Assembly: GCF_000332995.1 (NCBI RefSeq)
Contig: NZ_BANS01000014.1
Coordinates: 1-64,000, forward strand
DNA from: Gordonia amicalis NBRC 100051 = JCM 11271
GTDB lineage: Bacteria; Actinomycetota; Actinomycetes; Mycobacteriales; Mycobacteriaceae
Length of the DNA stretch: 64,000 nucleotides
Direction of reading: 5' to 3'
In this document: in pieces, positions 28,412 to 37,869 of the stretch
Layout of the letters: each line of letters opens with the position of its first letter
How positions within the stretch are numbered: position 1 is the first letter of the stretch
Program-made: the position numbers and the translations under genes
The notes under the pieces: generated by a model
Database searches by the model: none
What the model saw: the letters and a program-made list of their open reading frames with translations, nothing else
Told to the model about the DNA's origin: nothing

Positions 28412-29764
28412 ATGAAACTCGCACCCTTCGGCCGGTCCACCCGGGTCAGCCGGGACGTCCCTGTGGATCGGCTCACACCCGACGACGACCTCTTCGTGAA
28501 GATGGACGTCGTGCTCGATCTTCCCGTCGTCACGCAGACGCTCTGGCGGTTCCCCGGCACGATCGACGTCGACGCCATCGCGTCGGTGGCCGAGCGACTG
28601 CGTCGTGGACGTCTCGGCCGGCTGGTCGGGAGTCACCGCGGGCCGGGACGGGCCTACTGGCGCTACACGCACGACGCAGGCGACTTCGCCATCGACACCG
28701 AGCCCCTGCCGGCCGGCGGAGAAGAGGCGTGGGGTCGCGCCCGGGCTCTCGACCCGCTCGACATCGTGAACGGTCCCGCCTGGCGGCTGTCCGTCGCCCG
28801 TACCGTCGACGATGCCTCGGTCGTGGTATCGCTGACGATCGCTCACGTCATCGCCGACGGCGGTGCGGGTACCTCCGCGATCGTCGAGGCGGTCAACGCC
28901 ACCCCCTATCTCCCCGGAACCACGCCCGGGATCGCCGACGACGTGTTCGACGCAGTGGACCTGCTCCGCACCGCGGGCACGACCGCCTACCGCGTGTGGC
29001 GCGAGAGCCGGGGGGGATCACCGGAGTCACCCGCCCGGGTGACAGACAACCCCGCCCCCGACACCGACCTGACCGGGGCCGAAGCCACGCCGAACGCGAC
29101 CGTGCTCATCCCGCACGCCGACTACGCGGCAGCGGCGACGTCGCGCGGTGGCACGGACAACAGTCTGTTCGCAGCATTGATGGTCGGCATCCTGAAACGC
29201 TGCGGCCGGGTTTCCGACGGCGACGTGGTTCCGGTGTCGCTGCCGGTCTCCACCCGTACGGATGGCGACCGACGCGCCAACGCGACCTCGGGTGCGACGG
29301 CTTTCGTCGAGGTTGCGCCCGGCCGGTACGAGGACTTGACCGATGTCCGCGTCGCCTGCAAAGAGGCCTACGGCCGTCTGGCGGAGAAGTCCAGCGCGGT
29401 GGCCAACAGCGCGGTCATCCTGCAGGCAGTGAACGACTCCATCGCCCGACGCCTCGCGGCCAACGCCTCTACCCCGCTGTGTCTGGCGTCGAACCTCGGT
29501 CCGATGCCCGACGAGTTCGTCACGCTCGGCACCGGCACCCGCGCCACGATGGCGATCCGGGCCGTCACCGTGACCGAGGACGTGACCCAACTGCGCGACC
29601 GCAAGGGCGGTATCAGCGGATGGCTCGGGATCAACGGCGACCACGTGATGTTGAGTGTCAGCTCGCTCGACCCGGTGCGCATCCCCGACGCCTCAGCGAT
29701 GCGCGGTCTGCTGACCGACGAGCTCGCAGCCTGGGGACTGCACGGAACCGGTTGGGGCGCATGA
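28412..29764 (+). CDS. WS/DGAT- or PapA-like acyltransferase 4
   Basis: 450 aa from ATG 28412; an upstream ATG at 28340 is in frame, but the 72 nt between look A/T-rich and non-coding. Active site LTIAHVIADGGAGTS (~residue 150) has a full HxxxDG. Later motifs: VPVSLPVSTRTDGDRRANAT, and TPLCLASNLGPMP, which resembles the C-terminal NVPGP-like motif of wax ester synthase/DGAT enzymes. Its stop overlaps the glycosyltransferase start by 4 nt. It probably attaches an acyl chain to the product of, or substrate for, that glycosyltransferase. Confidence 0.75.
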   Translation: MKLAPFGRSTRVSRDVPVDRLTPDDDLFVKMDVVLDLPVVTQTLWRFPGTIDVDAIASVAERLRRGRLGRLVGSHRGPGRAYWRYTHDAGDFAIDTEPLPAGGEEAWGRARALDPLDIVNGPAWRLSVARTVDDASVVVSLTIAHVIADGGAGTSAIVEAVNATPYLPGTTPGIADDVFDAVDLLRTAGTTAYRVWRESRGGSPESPARVTDNPAPDTDLTGAEATPNATVLIPHADYAAAATSRGGTDNSLFAALMVGILKRCGRVSDGDVVPVSLPVSTRTDGDRRANATSGATAFVEVAPGRYEDLTDVRVACKEAYGRLAEKSSAVANSAVILQAVNDSIARRLAANASTPLCLASNLGPMPDEFVTLGTGTRATMAIRAVTVTEDVTQLRDRKGGISGWLGINGDHVMLSVSSLDPVRIPDASAMRGLLTDELAAWGLHGTGWGA

Positions 29765-30996
29765 GGGTTTCGTTCACTGTTCACGGCAGCCGCGGCGACA
29801 TCCAGCCGGCGGTGGCCGTCGGCGCCGAACTCGCCCGGCGCGGGCACGAGGTCCGGTTCGCGGTCCCCGAGGATCTGGTCGAGCTGACGGCCGCCACCGG
29901 CCTGGACACCCGGGTGCTCGCGCCCTCGACGGGCGAGTTGTTGGCCAGTCCGCTGGTCAAGCAGCGACTGAAGTCGAAGAACCCGAAGGTGCGACTCGCG
30001 GCCCTACGCGAGGTCGCCGACCACGGTCGCGCCACCTCGGAGCAGGTGATGAGTGAACTCGCGGATGTCTCGGACATTCTCGTGACCGGACCGCTGGCAC
30101 AGGACCGCGCCGATGCGATCGCCGAGAGCCGCGGGATCCCGTTCGCGCCGTTGCACTACTGCCCCTTGCGGCCCAATGCGGGAGTGGACGTCGGATACCG
30201 AAGCAACCCGCGCCCGGTCTCCCGGGCGTTGTGGTGGCTGGCCGACCAGACGTACTGGATGACCACGCGCTCGGCGGATCGCCGACTGCGAAGCGAACTC
30301 GACCTCCCGCCGGCGAAAGGCCCACTGGGAAGCCGACTTCGGCGTCAGGGCAGACCGGAGGTCCAGGCCTACGATGCCGCCCTCTTCCCCGGACTGGAGA
30401 GCGACTGGGGGCCGCAACGTCCGCTCGTCGGATTCCTGTTGCCGGACAAGGACACTCGTGCCGCACTCCTGAACGGCGACGACGCCACCTCACATGCGGT
30501 CGAGTGGGCGACCGCCGGCGAGGAACCCGTCTACGTCGGCTTCGGCAGCATGAAGATCACCGCCGAACAGATCGGAGGAATCGTCACCACTCTCCTCGAT
30601 CGCGGGCTGCGGGTCATCGGGCACACCGATCACGAACTCCCCCGACGTGAGCGGCTTCTACACCTCGACCAACCGGTCGACCACGAGGCCCTGTTGCCCC
30701 GGTGTCGCGGCGCGGTGCACCACGGGGGCGCCGGCACCACTGCGGCGGCGACCCGGGCGGGTATCCCGTCGGTGATCGCCTGGCTCAGTGCGGATCAGCC
30801 GATGTGGGCGGCAGCCCTTCGGCGGGCAGGCGCCGGCTCCGGAAACAAGCTGGCACGTTTCGGTCCGTCCGACCTCGACCCGCTCACCGATCCGGCGGTG
30901 GCCGCCGCGGCCGCGCGTCTCGGCCGAGAACTCACGCCGCCGGCCGATGCCGTCGACCGTGCCTGCGAGATCTTGCTGGACGCGGCGTCACGCTGA
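29761..30996 (+). CDS. UGT-like (GT1/GT28) glycosyltransferase
   Basis: 411 aa, GT-B fold. N-terminus MRVSFTVHGSRGDIQPAVAVG is the acceptor-side signature of mycobacterial Gtf proteins of glycopeptidolipid and related pathways. The donor site reads YVGFGSM, then HHGGAGTTAAATRAGIP, then WLSADQPMWAAAL. ATG 29761 overlaps the acyltransferase 4 stop (ATGA). It glycosylates a lipid or small molecule using a nucleotide sugar; the acceptor is unknown. The pair 28412-30996 diverges from the other island genes. Confidence 0.85.
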   Translation: MRVSFTVHGSRGDIQPAVAVGAELARRGHEVRFAVPEDLVELTAATGLDTRVLAPSTGELLASPLVKQRLKSKNPKVRLAALREVADHGRATSEQVMSELADVSDILVTGPLAQDRADAIAESRGIPFAPLHYCPLRPNAGVDVGYRSNPRPVSRALWWLADQTYWMTTRSADRRLRSELDLPPAKGPLGSRLRRQGRPEVQAYDAALFPGLESDWGPQRPLVGFLLPDKDTRAALLNGDDATSHAVEWATAGEEPVYVGFGSMKITAEQIGGIVTTLLDRGLRVIGHTDHELPRRERLLHLDQPVDHEALLPRCRGAVHHGGAGTTAAATRAGIPSVIAWLSADQPMWAAALRRAGAGSGNKLARFGPSDLDPLTDPAVAAAAARLGRELTPPADAVDRACEILLDAASR

Positions 30997-31029
30997 GCCA
31001 ACTCCCCGCGCTGCGGTCGACGAACCGAA

Positions 31030-31494
31030 CTAGACGTCGTCGAGAAGCGCGGTGGCGACCGCGGCGATCCCCTCGCCCCGACCGGTCATGCCGAGACCAT
31101 CGGTGGTCGTCGCCGACACGGACACGGGTCCGCCGACGGCCGCCGACAGCACTTCCTGCGCCTCCGCACGACGCGGACCGATCTTGGGACGGTTGCCGAT
31201 CACCTGGACGGCGGCGTTCACGACGCGAAACCCTTCGGCGGCGATCAGCTCGGCCACATGGGTGAGCATCGCGACTCCCGAGACGCCCTCCCATTCGGGC
31301 CGTCCGGTGCCGAACACCGAGCCGACGTCGCCGAGTCCGGCGGCCGAGAGCACCGCGTCACACAGTGCGTGAGCGCCGACGTCGCCGTCGGAATGGCCCT
31401 CACAACCGGGCTCGTCGGGAAAGCGCAGGCCGACCATCCAGCATTCGGCCGAGGAGTCGACCCGATGCGCGTCGGTACCGATCCCGACCCTCAT
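31030..31494 (-). CDS. ispF: 2-C-methyl-D-erythritol 2,4-cyclodiphosphate synthase
   Basis: 154 aa trimeric MEP-pathway enzyme forming MEcPP with release of CMP. Metal ligands in [12 protein letters not shown] and in [34 protein letters not shown] is the cytidine-binding/C-terminal signature. ATG 31494 overlaps the ispD stop by 4 nt, so ispD and ispF are coupled. Confidence 0.96.
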   Translation of the reverse strand: MRVGIGTDAHRVDSSAECWMVGLRFPDEPGCEGHSDGDVGAHALCDAVLSAAGLGDVGSVFGTGRPEWEGVSGVAMLTHVAELIAAEGFRVVNAAVQVIGNRPKIGPRRAEAQEVLSAAVGGPVSVSATTTDGLGMTGRGEGIAAVATALLDDV

Positions 31495-32207
31495 CGTCGG
31501 GCCTCGGGGCCGGATGCAGGTTCGCCGACGACGCTCCGGACGATACGGAGGTCCCACGGTGTGGTGATCTTCATGGCGAGAGGGTCTCCCGGGACGACGT
31601 GAACGGGGATTCCGCAGCGTTCGGCGAGGCCGGCGTCGTCGGTCGCGAGACCGGAGTCGTCGGCGTGTGCCCGCAGCAACGCCTCGCGGGTGAAACCCTG
31701 CGGGGTCTGCACGGCGCGGAGTTCCTCGCGGTCGACGGTCCGGGTCACGAGTTCGAGGCCGTTCGCGTCCGGCGCGACCTGCTTGAGGGTGTCGACGACG
31801 GGCAACCCGGGCACCACGGCTGGGTGACCGGCGGCCACGGCTTGCACGACGCTCGTGAAGACATGAGCGGGTGTGAGCGGCCGCGCCGCGTCATGGACGA
31901 GGAGTATCTGCGCAGCGTCCGCCGCGGCGATACCCGCGCGCACCGAGTCGGACCGGTGGGCGCCACCCGACACGACGACGACCCCGGGGAGCAGCTCTCG
32001 AGCACGCTCCACGAGGTCGGCCGGTACTACGACGACGATCGACGCCCCGAGCGAGTCGGGGATGTTGTCGACGCAACGCTCGATGATCGTGACGCCGCAC
32101 AGGTCGACGAAAGCCTTGGGAACCGGCTCGCCGAGTCGGGTTCCCGACCCGGCAGCCGGGATGATGACGCAGACTCTTGCGCCGGAATCACCCGGCGTGG
32201 TGGTCAA
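31491..32207 (-). CDS. ispD: 2-C-methyl-D-erythritol 4-phosphate cytidylyltransferase
   Basis: 238 aa. Transfers CMP to MEP. Nucleotide-binding loop [19 protein letters not shown] near the N-terminus, LVHDAARPL, and TPQGF are conserved. TTG 32207 was chosen because AGGA lies 8 nt upstream; GTG 32228 would add seven residues and has no ribosome site. It follows carD closely (about 30 nt), forming carD-ispD-ispF as in M. tuberculosis. Confidence 0.93.
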   Translation of the reverse strand: MTTTPGDSGARVCVIIPAAGSGTRLGEPVPKAFVDLCGVTIIERCVDNIPDSLGASIVVVVPADLVERARELLPGVVVVSGGAHRSDSVRAGIAAADAAQILLVHDAARPLTPAHVFTSVVQAVAAGHPAVVPGLPVVDTLKQVAPDANGLELVTRTVDREELRAVQTPQGFTREALLRAHADDSGLATDDAGLAERCGIPVHVVPGDPLAMKITTPWDLRIVRSVVGEPASGPEARR

Positions 32208-32237
32208 TTGGGTTCCTGAGCCAGGCACGACCCGACG

Positions 32238-32726
32238 TCAGGAGGCGGCAGCGAGGACCTCGTCCAGAATGCTGGTCGCCTTCTCGTCATCGGTGTTCTG
32301 CGCGAGCGACAGTTCGTCCACGAGGACCCGACGGGCACGGGTCAGCATCCGCTTCTCACCGGCCGACAGTCCGCGGTCCTGCTCACGACGCCACAGGTCG
32401 CGCACGATCTCGGCGACCTTGATGATGTCGCCCGAGATGAGCTTCTCCTGGTTCGCCTTGAAGCGCCGTGCCCAGTTGGTCGGCTCTTCGGTGTGCGGGG
32501 CCCGCAGCACCTGGAAGACCTGGTCGAGACCCTCCTGCCCGACCACGTCGCGGACGCCCACGTATTCCAGCTTCGTCGAGGGAATCTGAACGGTCATGTC
32601 ACCGTCGGCAACCTTGAGAACAAGGTATTCGATCTGCTCACCCTTGATGGTCCGGGTAACGATGTCTTCGACCCGAGCAGCACCGTGATGGGGGTAAACG
32701 ACGGTGTCGCCAACTTTGAAATTCAA
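32238..32726 (-). CDS. carD: CarD RNA polymerase-binding transcription regulator
   Basis: 162 aa. N-terminal Tudor-like RNA polymerase interaction domain starting [19 protein letters not shown], and a C-terminal helical DNA-binding domain with Trp85 in NWARRFK, the residue that wedges the open promoter bubble in mycobacteria. The start is TTG 32726, since no ATG or GTG fits; AAGGA lies just upstream. TAGACT (32754-32759, minus strand) is a good -10 for this gene about 27 nt from the start. Confidence 0.96.
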   Translation of the reverse strand: MNFKVGDTVVYPHHGAARVEDIVTRTIKGEQIEYLVLKVADGDMTVQIPSTKLEYVGVRDVVGQEGLDQVFQVLRAPHTEEPTNWARRFKANQEKLISGDIIKVAEIVRDLWRREQDRGLSAGEKRMLTRARRVLVDELSLAQNTDDEKATSILDEVLAAAS

Positions 32727-33043
32727 TGTTCCTTGCCCCTTTCGAGTGAACCCAGTCTAGCACGGGCGTTCCGGGGGCCCCACCCAACGGTGCAGGTCAA
32801 CGCGGTGAACCGGTTTCAGTGCCGCCTCTTGCGAGGTGGCAAGGGGTGCCGTAGCAGCGTGTTGGGCATCACGCAACACCTGGCCCGGGGCAGCCGTCCG
32901 GACCCCTTCGCCGACCCGGTGGACACGCCCGTGCGGACACGAATCGGGCACCCGGGCGGACTTTTCCGCACGGCCCCCACTACGCTGCGTAGTGCAGGGT
33001 TTCGCGCGCTGCAATTCGACTTCGTTTGACCTGGGAGGATCGG

Positions 33044-33760
33044 GTGTCAGTGCTTCCACTATCCGCACGGCGGTCGGCGGTTCGGCCATCTCGTCTGGCC
33101 ACCGCAGTAGCCACGATCGGCATCGCCGTTGCCCTGGGCACCACCGGTTGCGGTGCGGGACAGATCTCGCAGACCGCCAACCAGCTGCCCGCCGTCAACG
33201 GCGCGAACGTCAACATCGACTCGCTGCAGCTGCGGGACGTGCAGATCGTCTACCCGGAGAAGGACGCACCGACCGTCTTCGGCAACGGCGGGCCCTTCGA
33301 GATCGCGTTCGTCGTCGCGAACTCCGACCCGACGGTCTACTACCGCCTGAAGGAGATCAAGCCCGAGAAGGGGTCGATCGAGTTCGTCGAGGGCAGCGAC
33401 TCCGCCGATCGCGTCATCCCGCCGGGCCAGGCCCTGCGCGGCGGCACACCCGTCGGCGCCACGCGTGACGGCGAGAAGAAGGTCACCGCCGAGCTGACCA
33501 ACGCCGGTGACACCGTCGCCAGCGGACTGACCACCGAACTGACGTTCGTCTTCGAGAAGCGCGAGAGCAACGGCTCGTGGGTCCCCGCCGGTGAGACCAC
33601 CGTGCAGACCCCGGTCGATGCCGGCGCGAAGCTCGAGCGCCAGGACGTCGCCCGCAACGCGGAGCCGACGTTCTACAACCAGGGCCACGGCGAGGGCGGC
33701 CACGGCGAGGGCGAAGGCGGCGCTCCGGAGACCGGAAACGAAGAGGGCGGCGGGCACTGA
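33044..33760 (+). CDS. lpqE: LpqE-like lipoprotein
   Basis: 238 aa. Signal peptide with Arg-rich start and lipobox GTTGC; the mature part is a small beta-sandwich-like domain (VNIDSLQLRDVQIVYPEKD, IPPGQALRGGTPV), then a disordered Gly/His/Glu-rich tail (HGEGGHGEGEGG) that could bind metal. GTG 33044 follows GGGAGG at good spacing. Position between carD (divergent) and radA is the same as lpqE (Rv3584) in M. tuberculosis. The function is unknown. Confidence 0.85.
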   Translation: MSVLPLSARRSAVRPSRLATAVATIGIAVALGTTGCGAGQISQTANQLPAVNGANVNIDSLQLRDVQIVYPEKDAPTVFGNGGPFEIAFVVANSDPTVYYRLKEIKPEKGSIEFVEGSDSADRVIPPGQALRGGTPVGATRDGEKKVTAELTNAGDTVASGLTTELTFVFEKRESNGSWVPAGETTVQTPVDAGAKLERQDVARNAEPTFYNQGHGEGGHGEGEGGAPETGNEEGGGH

Positions 33761-33780
33761 CCCCTCCCCGGAACACACAC

Positions 33781-33817
33781 GACGAGGCCTGGCATCCGCC
33801 GGGCCTCGTCTGTTTTG
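33781..33817 (+). terminator. Intrinsic terminator after lpqE
   Basis: Perfect 9-bp stem GACGAGGCC/GGCCTCGTC (33781-33789, 33802-33810) with a 12-nt loop, followed by CTGTTTTG. Confidence 0.8.
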
Positions 33818-33843
33818 TCGGTGCGCCCGCCTAGGCTGACCGG

Positions 33844-35223
33844 GTGGCAAAACCCAAATCCTCGTATCGCTGCGCCGGTTGCGGTCACCAGGTCGCCAAA
33901 TGGGTCGGACGCTGCCCCGAATGCGGCGAGTGGGGATCGATCGACGAGGTCGCCGGCGTGCCCACGTCCTCGCGGACGACCGCCGCGGTGGCACCGTCGA
34001 GCCCGGCTCTGCGCATCACCGAGGTCGACGCAGAGTCGTCGGCGGCGGTGCCGACCGGTATCGGTGAGCTCGACCGCGTCCTCGGGCGCGGCGTCGTCCC
34101 GGGGTCGGTCATCCTGCTCGCCGGAGAACCCGGTGTGGGCAAGTCGACGCTGCTGCTCGAAGCCGTCAAACACTGGGCCGCCAAGGATCGCGTCGCGCTG
34201 TACATCACCGGCGAGGAGTCGGCCGGACAGGTCCGGATGCGGGCCGAGCGCACCGGCGCGGTGCACCCCAACGTCTACCTCGCCGCCGAGACCGATCTCG
34301 CGACCATCCTCGGCCACGCCGACACCGTGCGGCCGACGCTGATGATCATCGACTCGGTCCAGACCGTCGTGGCCTCCGGCGCCGACGGCGTCACCGGTGG
34401 CGTCACGCAGATCCGTGCCGTCACCACCGCGCTGGTCTCGCTGGCGAAGAACCGGGGCATCGCGGTGATCCTGGTGGGCCACGTGACCAAGGAGGGCGCG
34501 GTCGCCGGTCCCCGCTCACTCGAGCACCTCGTCGATGTCGTACTCGCCTTCGAGGGCGACAAGCACTCGACGCTGCGCATGGTCCGGGGCGTGAAGAACC
34601 GCTTCGGCGCCGCCGACGAGGTCGGCTGCTTCGAACAGCGCGACGACGGCATCCACCAGGTTCCCGATTCGTCGGGAATCTTTCTGCACCAACGGGATTC
34701 GGATGTGAGCGGCAGCGTCACCATGGTGACGATGGACGGCAAACGCGCGCTTGTCGGCGAGGTCCAGGCACTCGCCAACGGCACCGAGATGTCCAACCCC
34801 CGTCGGGCGGTGTCAGGTCTGGACTTCAACCGGGTGGCGATGGTCCTCGCCGTCCTCCAGGCACGCGCCGGCCGCAAGGAACTGGCGAAGTCCGAGGTCT
34901 ACCTCTCGACGGTCGGCGGCATGCGTGTGACCGAACCCGCCGCCGATCTCGCGATCGCGCTCTCGGTCTATTCGACCCTGACCCAGCGACCGGTCCCCCA
35001 GTCGACCGTCGTCATCGGGGAGGTCGGTCTCGGCGGCGAGATCCGTCGGGTCTCCGCGGTCGCTCGCCGCCTGGCGGAGGCCAAGCGACTCGGTTTCCGG
35101 GAGGCGATCATCCCCGCGGCCACCGACGAGGAACTCCCGAAGGGCATTCGCATCCTCCGGGTCGCCAACCTCGGCGACGCCGTTCACCTGCGCGACTCCG
35201 ACCCGGTGGACGCGCCGTTCTGA
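33844..35223 (+). CDS. radA: DNA repair protein RadA
   Basis: 459 aa. A C4 zinc finger at the start (CAGCGHQ...CPECGEW), a RecA-like ATPase with Walker A GEPGVGKST near residue 97, the RadA-specific KNRFG motif, and a C-terminal Lon-like domain. Acts in processing recombination intermediates. TAGGCT (33832-33837) lies 6 nt before GTG 33844, indicating a leaderless mRNA just downstream of the lpqE terminator. Confidence 0.96.
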   Translation: MAKPKSSYRCAGCGHQVAKWVGRCPECGEWGSIDEVAGVPTSSRTTAAVAPSSPALRITEVDAESSAAVPTGIGELDRVLGRGVVPGSVILLAGEPGVGKSTLLLEAVKHWAAKDRVALYITGEESAGQVRMRAERTGAVHPNVYLAAETDLATILGHADTVRPTLMIIDSVQTVVASGADGVTGGVTQIRAVTTALVSLAKNRGIAVILVGHVTKEGAVAGPRSLEHLVDVVLAFEGDKHSTLRMVRGVKNRFGAADEVGCFEQRDDGIHQVPDSSGIFLHQRDSDVSGSVTMVTMDGKRALVGEVQALANGTEMSNPRRAVSGLDFNRVAMVLAVLQARAGRKELAKSEVYLSTVGGMRVTEPAADLAIALSVYSTLTQRPVPQSTVVIGEVGLGGEIRRVSAVARRLAEAKRLGFREAIIPAATDEELPKGIRILRVANLGDAVHLRDSDPVDAPF

Positions 35224-35230
35224 CCCCTCG

Positions 35231-35782
35231 TCAGAGCTGCGGTTTGCCGCCCAGATACTCCGCCGCCTTCGCACTGTTCTCGACGTGCTCGGCGAAGTGC
35301 TCCCGGACGTCGACGGTCACGAACACACCGTTCGCGCGCGCCACCGGCCGCCCCGGATCACCCAGGTGCGCAACACCTTCGGTGTAGATCTTGCGCCGCT
35401 GCCGGCCCAGGATCTCCGCGCGGATATGAAGCGTCTTGCCCACCGGGATCGGCTGCAAGAAATCAACCTGGAGGTGGACGGTCACCCCGGGCGGGCCGAG
35501 GAGTCGCGGCGTCATACCCATGACGTCGTCCAGCGCACTGGAGAGGATGCCGCCGTGGATCACGCCCGGCCCACCCTCCATCCACTGCTCGACAGGCATC
35601 TTCGCCTCCACGGTGAAGCCCTCGCCGGCGTACATCTCGAGGTGCAGACCGTGCGGGGATTCCGCGCCGCAGCCGAAGCACATCAGGTTGTGTGGTCGCA
35701 TGACCTCACCGGGCTTGGCCGTCTTCGGATGACGCTCGAGCACGTCGAGCTCGTCGGGCACCACAAAACTGCTGTTCTTCAC
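35231..35782 (-). CDS. PaaI-type hotdog-fold thioesterase
   Basis: 183 aa. Hotdog domain with HGGILSSALDDVMGM, where the Asp on the long helix is the usual catalytic residue, and VDFLQPIPVGKTLHIRAEILG. A CFGCGAESPHGLHL segment near residue 35 is typical of actinobacterial members. Likely hydrolyses an acyl-CoA. GTG 35782 lies 8 nt after TAGGGT, another leaderless-type start. It converges with radA (7-bp gap). Confidence 0.85.
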   Translation of the reverse strand: MKNSSFVVPDELDVLERHPKTAKPGEVMRPHNLMCFGCGAESPHGLHLEMYAGEGFTVEAKMPVEQWMEGGPGVIHGGILSSALDDVMGMTPRLLGPPGVTVHLQVDFLQPIPVGKTLHIRAEILGRQRRKIYTEGVAHLGDPGRPVARANGVFVTVDVREHFAEHVENSAKAAEYLGGKPQL

Positions 35783-35866
35783 ATCCCGGTACCCTAGTCA
35801 CCGTCGACGACCCGCGCAGACGCGAGTCGCCCGTCCCGGGGAGACTCGGCTGCCGAAGGGGAAACA

Positions 35867-36952
35867 GTGCTGACCGATGCGGTGAAGTCCGAGCTCACGC
35901 GCGAGACCCTGGCGCGCGTCGCGCCGGGCACCCCGCTGCGCGACGGCCTGGAACGGATCCTGCGTGGCGGCACCGGCGCCCTGATCGTGCTCGGGCACGA
36001 CTCAGACGTGGAGAAGATCTGCGACGGCGGCTTCCACCTCGACGTCGAATTCGCCCCGACGCGGCTGCGCGAACTGGCGAAGATGGACGGGGCGGTGGTG
36101 CTGTCGACCGACGGCAAGCGCATCGTGCGCGCCAACGTCCAGCTCGTGCCGGATCCGTCGATCCCCACCGAGGAGTCGGGTACCCGGCACCGCAACGCCG
36201 AACGCACCGCGATCCAGACCGGCCATCCGGTGATCTCGGTCAGTGCCTCGATGTCGATCGTCAGCGTCTACGTCGACGGCGCCCGCCGCGTCGTGGAGAG
36301 CCCCGACCCCATCCTCTCGCGCGCGAACGTCGCCCTGGCGACCCTGGAGCGGTACAAGGCACGCCTCGACGAGGTCATCGCCGCGCTGTCGCGAGCCGAG
36401 ATCGAGGACTACGTGCTGCTGCGCGACGCCATGTCGACCGCACAGCGCATGGAGATGGTGCGGCGCGTGTCGGTGGAGATCGAAGAGTACGTCCTCGAAC
36501 TCGGCACCAACGGCCGGCAGGTGAGCCTGCAGCTCGAGGAGCTCATCAGCGACAACGACACGATGCGCGAACTCCTCGTCCGCGACTACTTCGCCAGCCC
36601 CGAACCGGCCACCGCCGAGGATGTACGCCAAGCCCTCGAGGTCATCGAGGGACTCAGCGACGCCGATCTGCTCGACCTCACCCAGCTCGCCGGCGCCTTC
36701 GGCTACCCGACGACCATCGAGGCCCAGGACAACGCCATGAGTCCGCGCGGCTACCGGCTGCTCGCCCGCATCTCACGGTTGCAGTTCGCGCACGTGGACC
36801 GGCTCGTTCGCAGCTTCGGCACCCTGCAGGCGCTGCTTGCCAGCACGTCGGCCGACCTGCAGGCCGTCGAGGGCATCGGGAGCATCTGGGCGAGGCACAT
36901 CCGCGAGGGACTGTCCCGCCTCGCGGAGACGAGCATCGAGCGCTACGACTAG
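35867..36952 (+). CDS. disA: DNA integrity scanning diadenylate cyclase DisA
   Basis: 361 aa. N-terminal DAC domain with MDGAVVLS (DGA motif) and [11 protein letters not shown] (RHR motif), a central helical spine, and a C-terminal helix-hairpin-helix domain ([16 protein letters not shown]). Synthesises c-di-AMP and scans DNA. GTG 35867 has GAAGGGGAAA upstream. In M. tuberculosis disA directly follows radA; here a convergent thioesterase gene lies between. Confidence 0.97.
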   Translation: MLTDAVKSELTRETLARVAPGTPLRDGLERILRGGTGALIVLGHDSDVEKICDGGFHLDVEFAPTRLRELAKMDGAVVLSTDGKRIVRANVQLVPDPSIPTEESGTRHRNAERTAIQTGHPVISVSASMSIVSVYVDGARRVVESPDPILSRANVALATLERYKARLDEVIAALSRAEIEDYVLLRDAMSTAQRMEMVRRVSVEIEEYVLELGTNGRQVSLQLEELISDNDTMRELLVRDYFASPEPATAEDVRQALEVIEGLSDADLLDLTQLAGAFGYPTTIEAQDNAMSPRGYRLLARISRLQFAHVDRLVRSFGTLQALLASTSADLQAVEGIGSIWARHIREGLSRLAETSIERYD

Positions 36953-36974
36953 CGGCCCGACGAGAACGAAACGA

Positions 36975-37751
36975 TCAGGGCTCTTGCGCCGGGGCGACCA
37001 CGTTGAAGGTGATCGGGAACGACTCGCGCTCCCCGATCTTGCCGATGGCCGAGTACGAACCGGCGGGCACCTGAGTCCGCGGGCGCTCACAGCCGGGGCT
37101 ACTGGTGGTACCCGACCAGGTGATGGTGTCCTTGACCTGCTGTGCGGGCTTGAGAACCACGTTGTTCACCGTGTCCAGCGGTGAACAGTCCCGCGCCGAC
37201 CACAGGGTGCGCGATCCGTCGAGAGTCCGGACGATGACGTTCTGGACCGACTTGCCCACGTCGCGGGTGCATTCGGACAGCCCGGCATTGGTGGTGACGA
37301 TCGTGAAGACCGGTTGCTGACCGATCGTGTATGTCGGCTTGTCGGTGTAGAGGACCACCGAGATCGCCTGATCCGGACAGAGGTTGGGGCCCGCGGGACC
37401 TCCCGGTGCGCCGGCCGGACTCGCCGATTCCGGAGGTGAGGACGCCGATGCGGGCGCACCGCCCGGCGCTCCTCCACCCGCGGGAGCATTGCCGCCCGGA
37501 GCACCACCGGCACCGGCGTCGCCGGCGGCGGGCGGTTCGGACGACGGCGGTGCCGACTCCGAGGACGGAGCCGCACTGCTCGACGCGGACGAGGTGGCCG
37601 CAGTGTTCTGCGGAGCGTCTCCACCGGAGGTCATCCACACGATGAGGGCGACGACCAGCCCCACGATGACCAGCGCACCACCCCCGGCGACAACGCGTCG
37701 TCGCCAGTAGATCTCGGGTGGCAGCGGGCCCTGGGGTTCGATCACGCCCAC
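36975..37751 (-). CDS. Membrane-anchored protein with Pro/Ser/Gly-rich linker (Rv3587c-like)
   Basis: 258 aa. Short cytoplasmic N-terminus, one membrane helix (residues ~22-41), a low-complexity Ser/Pro/Ala/Gly linker (~45-120), then an extracytoplasmic beta-rich domain with Cys residues in NLCPDQ, LSECTRD, RDCSPLD and PGCERPR, possibly two disulfides. M. tuberculosis has a similar membrane protein (Rv3587c) between disA and canB. The role is unknown; the single anchor and wall-spanning linker suggest an envelope location. Confidence 0.78.
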   Translation of the reverse strand: MGVIEPQGPLPPEIYWRRRVVAGGGALVIVGLVVALIVWMTSGGDAPQNTAATSSASSSAAPSSESAPPSSEPPAAGDAGAGGAPGGNAPAGGGAPGGAPASASSPPESASPAGAPGGPAGPNLCPDQAISVVLYTDKPTYTIGQQPVFTIVTTNAGLSECTRDVGKSVQNVIVRTLDGSRTLWSARDCSPLDTVNNVVLKPAQQVKDTITWSGTTSSPGCERPRTQVPAGSYSAIGKIGERESFPITFNVVAPAQEP

Positions 37752-37804
37752 AACGCTAACGGCCGGGTCTTGACTTCCGGTTGATCACGTGCGGCGTGTC
37801 GCGG

Positions 37805-37862
37805 CCGAAAAGCGGCCCCGAACAGGCAAAGTCTAGAGTTCGCCTTCAGGCTCGGGGCCGCT
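37805..37862 (-). terminator. Intrinsic terminator of canB with a long loop
   Basis: Perfect 11-bp arms AGCGGCCCCGA (37811-37821) and TCGGGGCCGCT (37852-37862) enclose 30 nt that can form a small inner stem. On the minus strand the stem is followed by TTTTC. Confidence 0.75.
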
Positions 37863-37869
37863 CGGAGGG

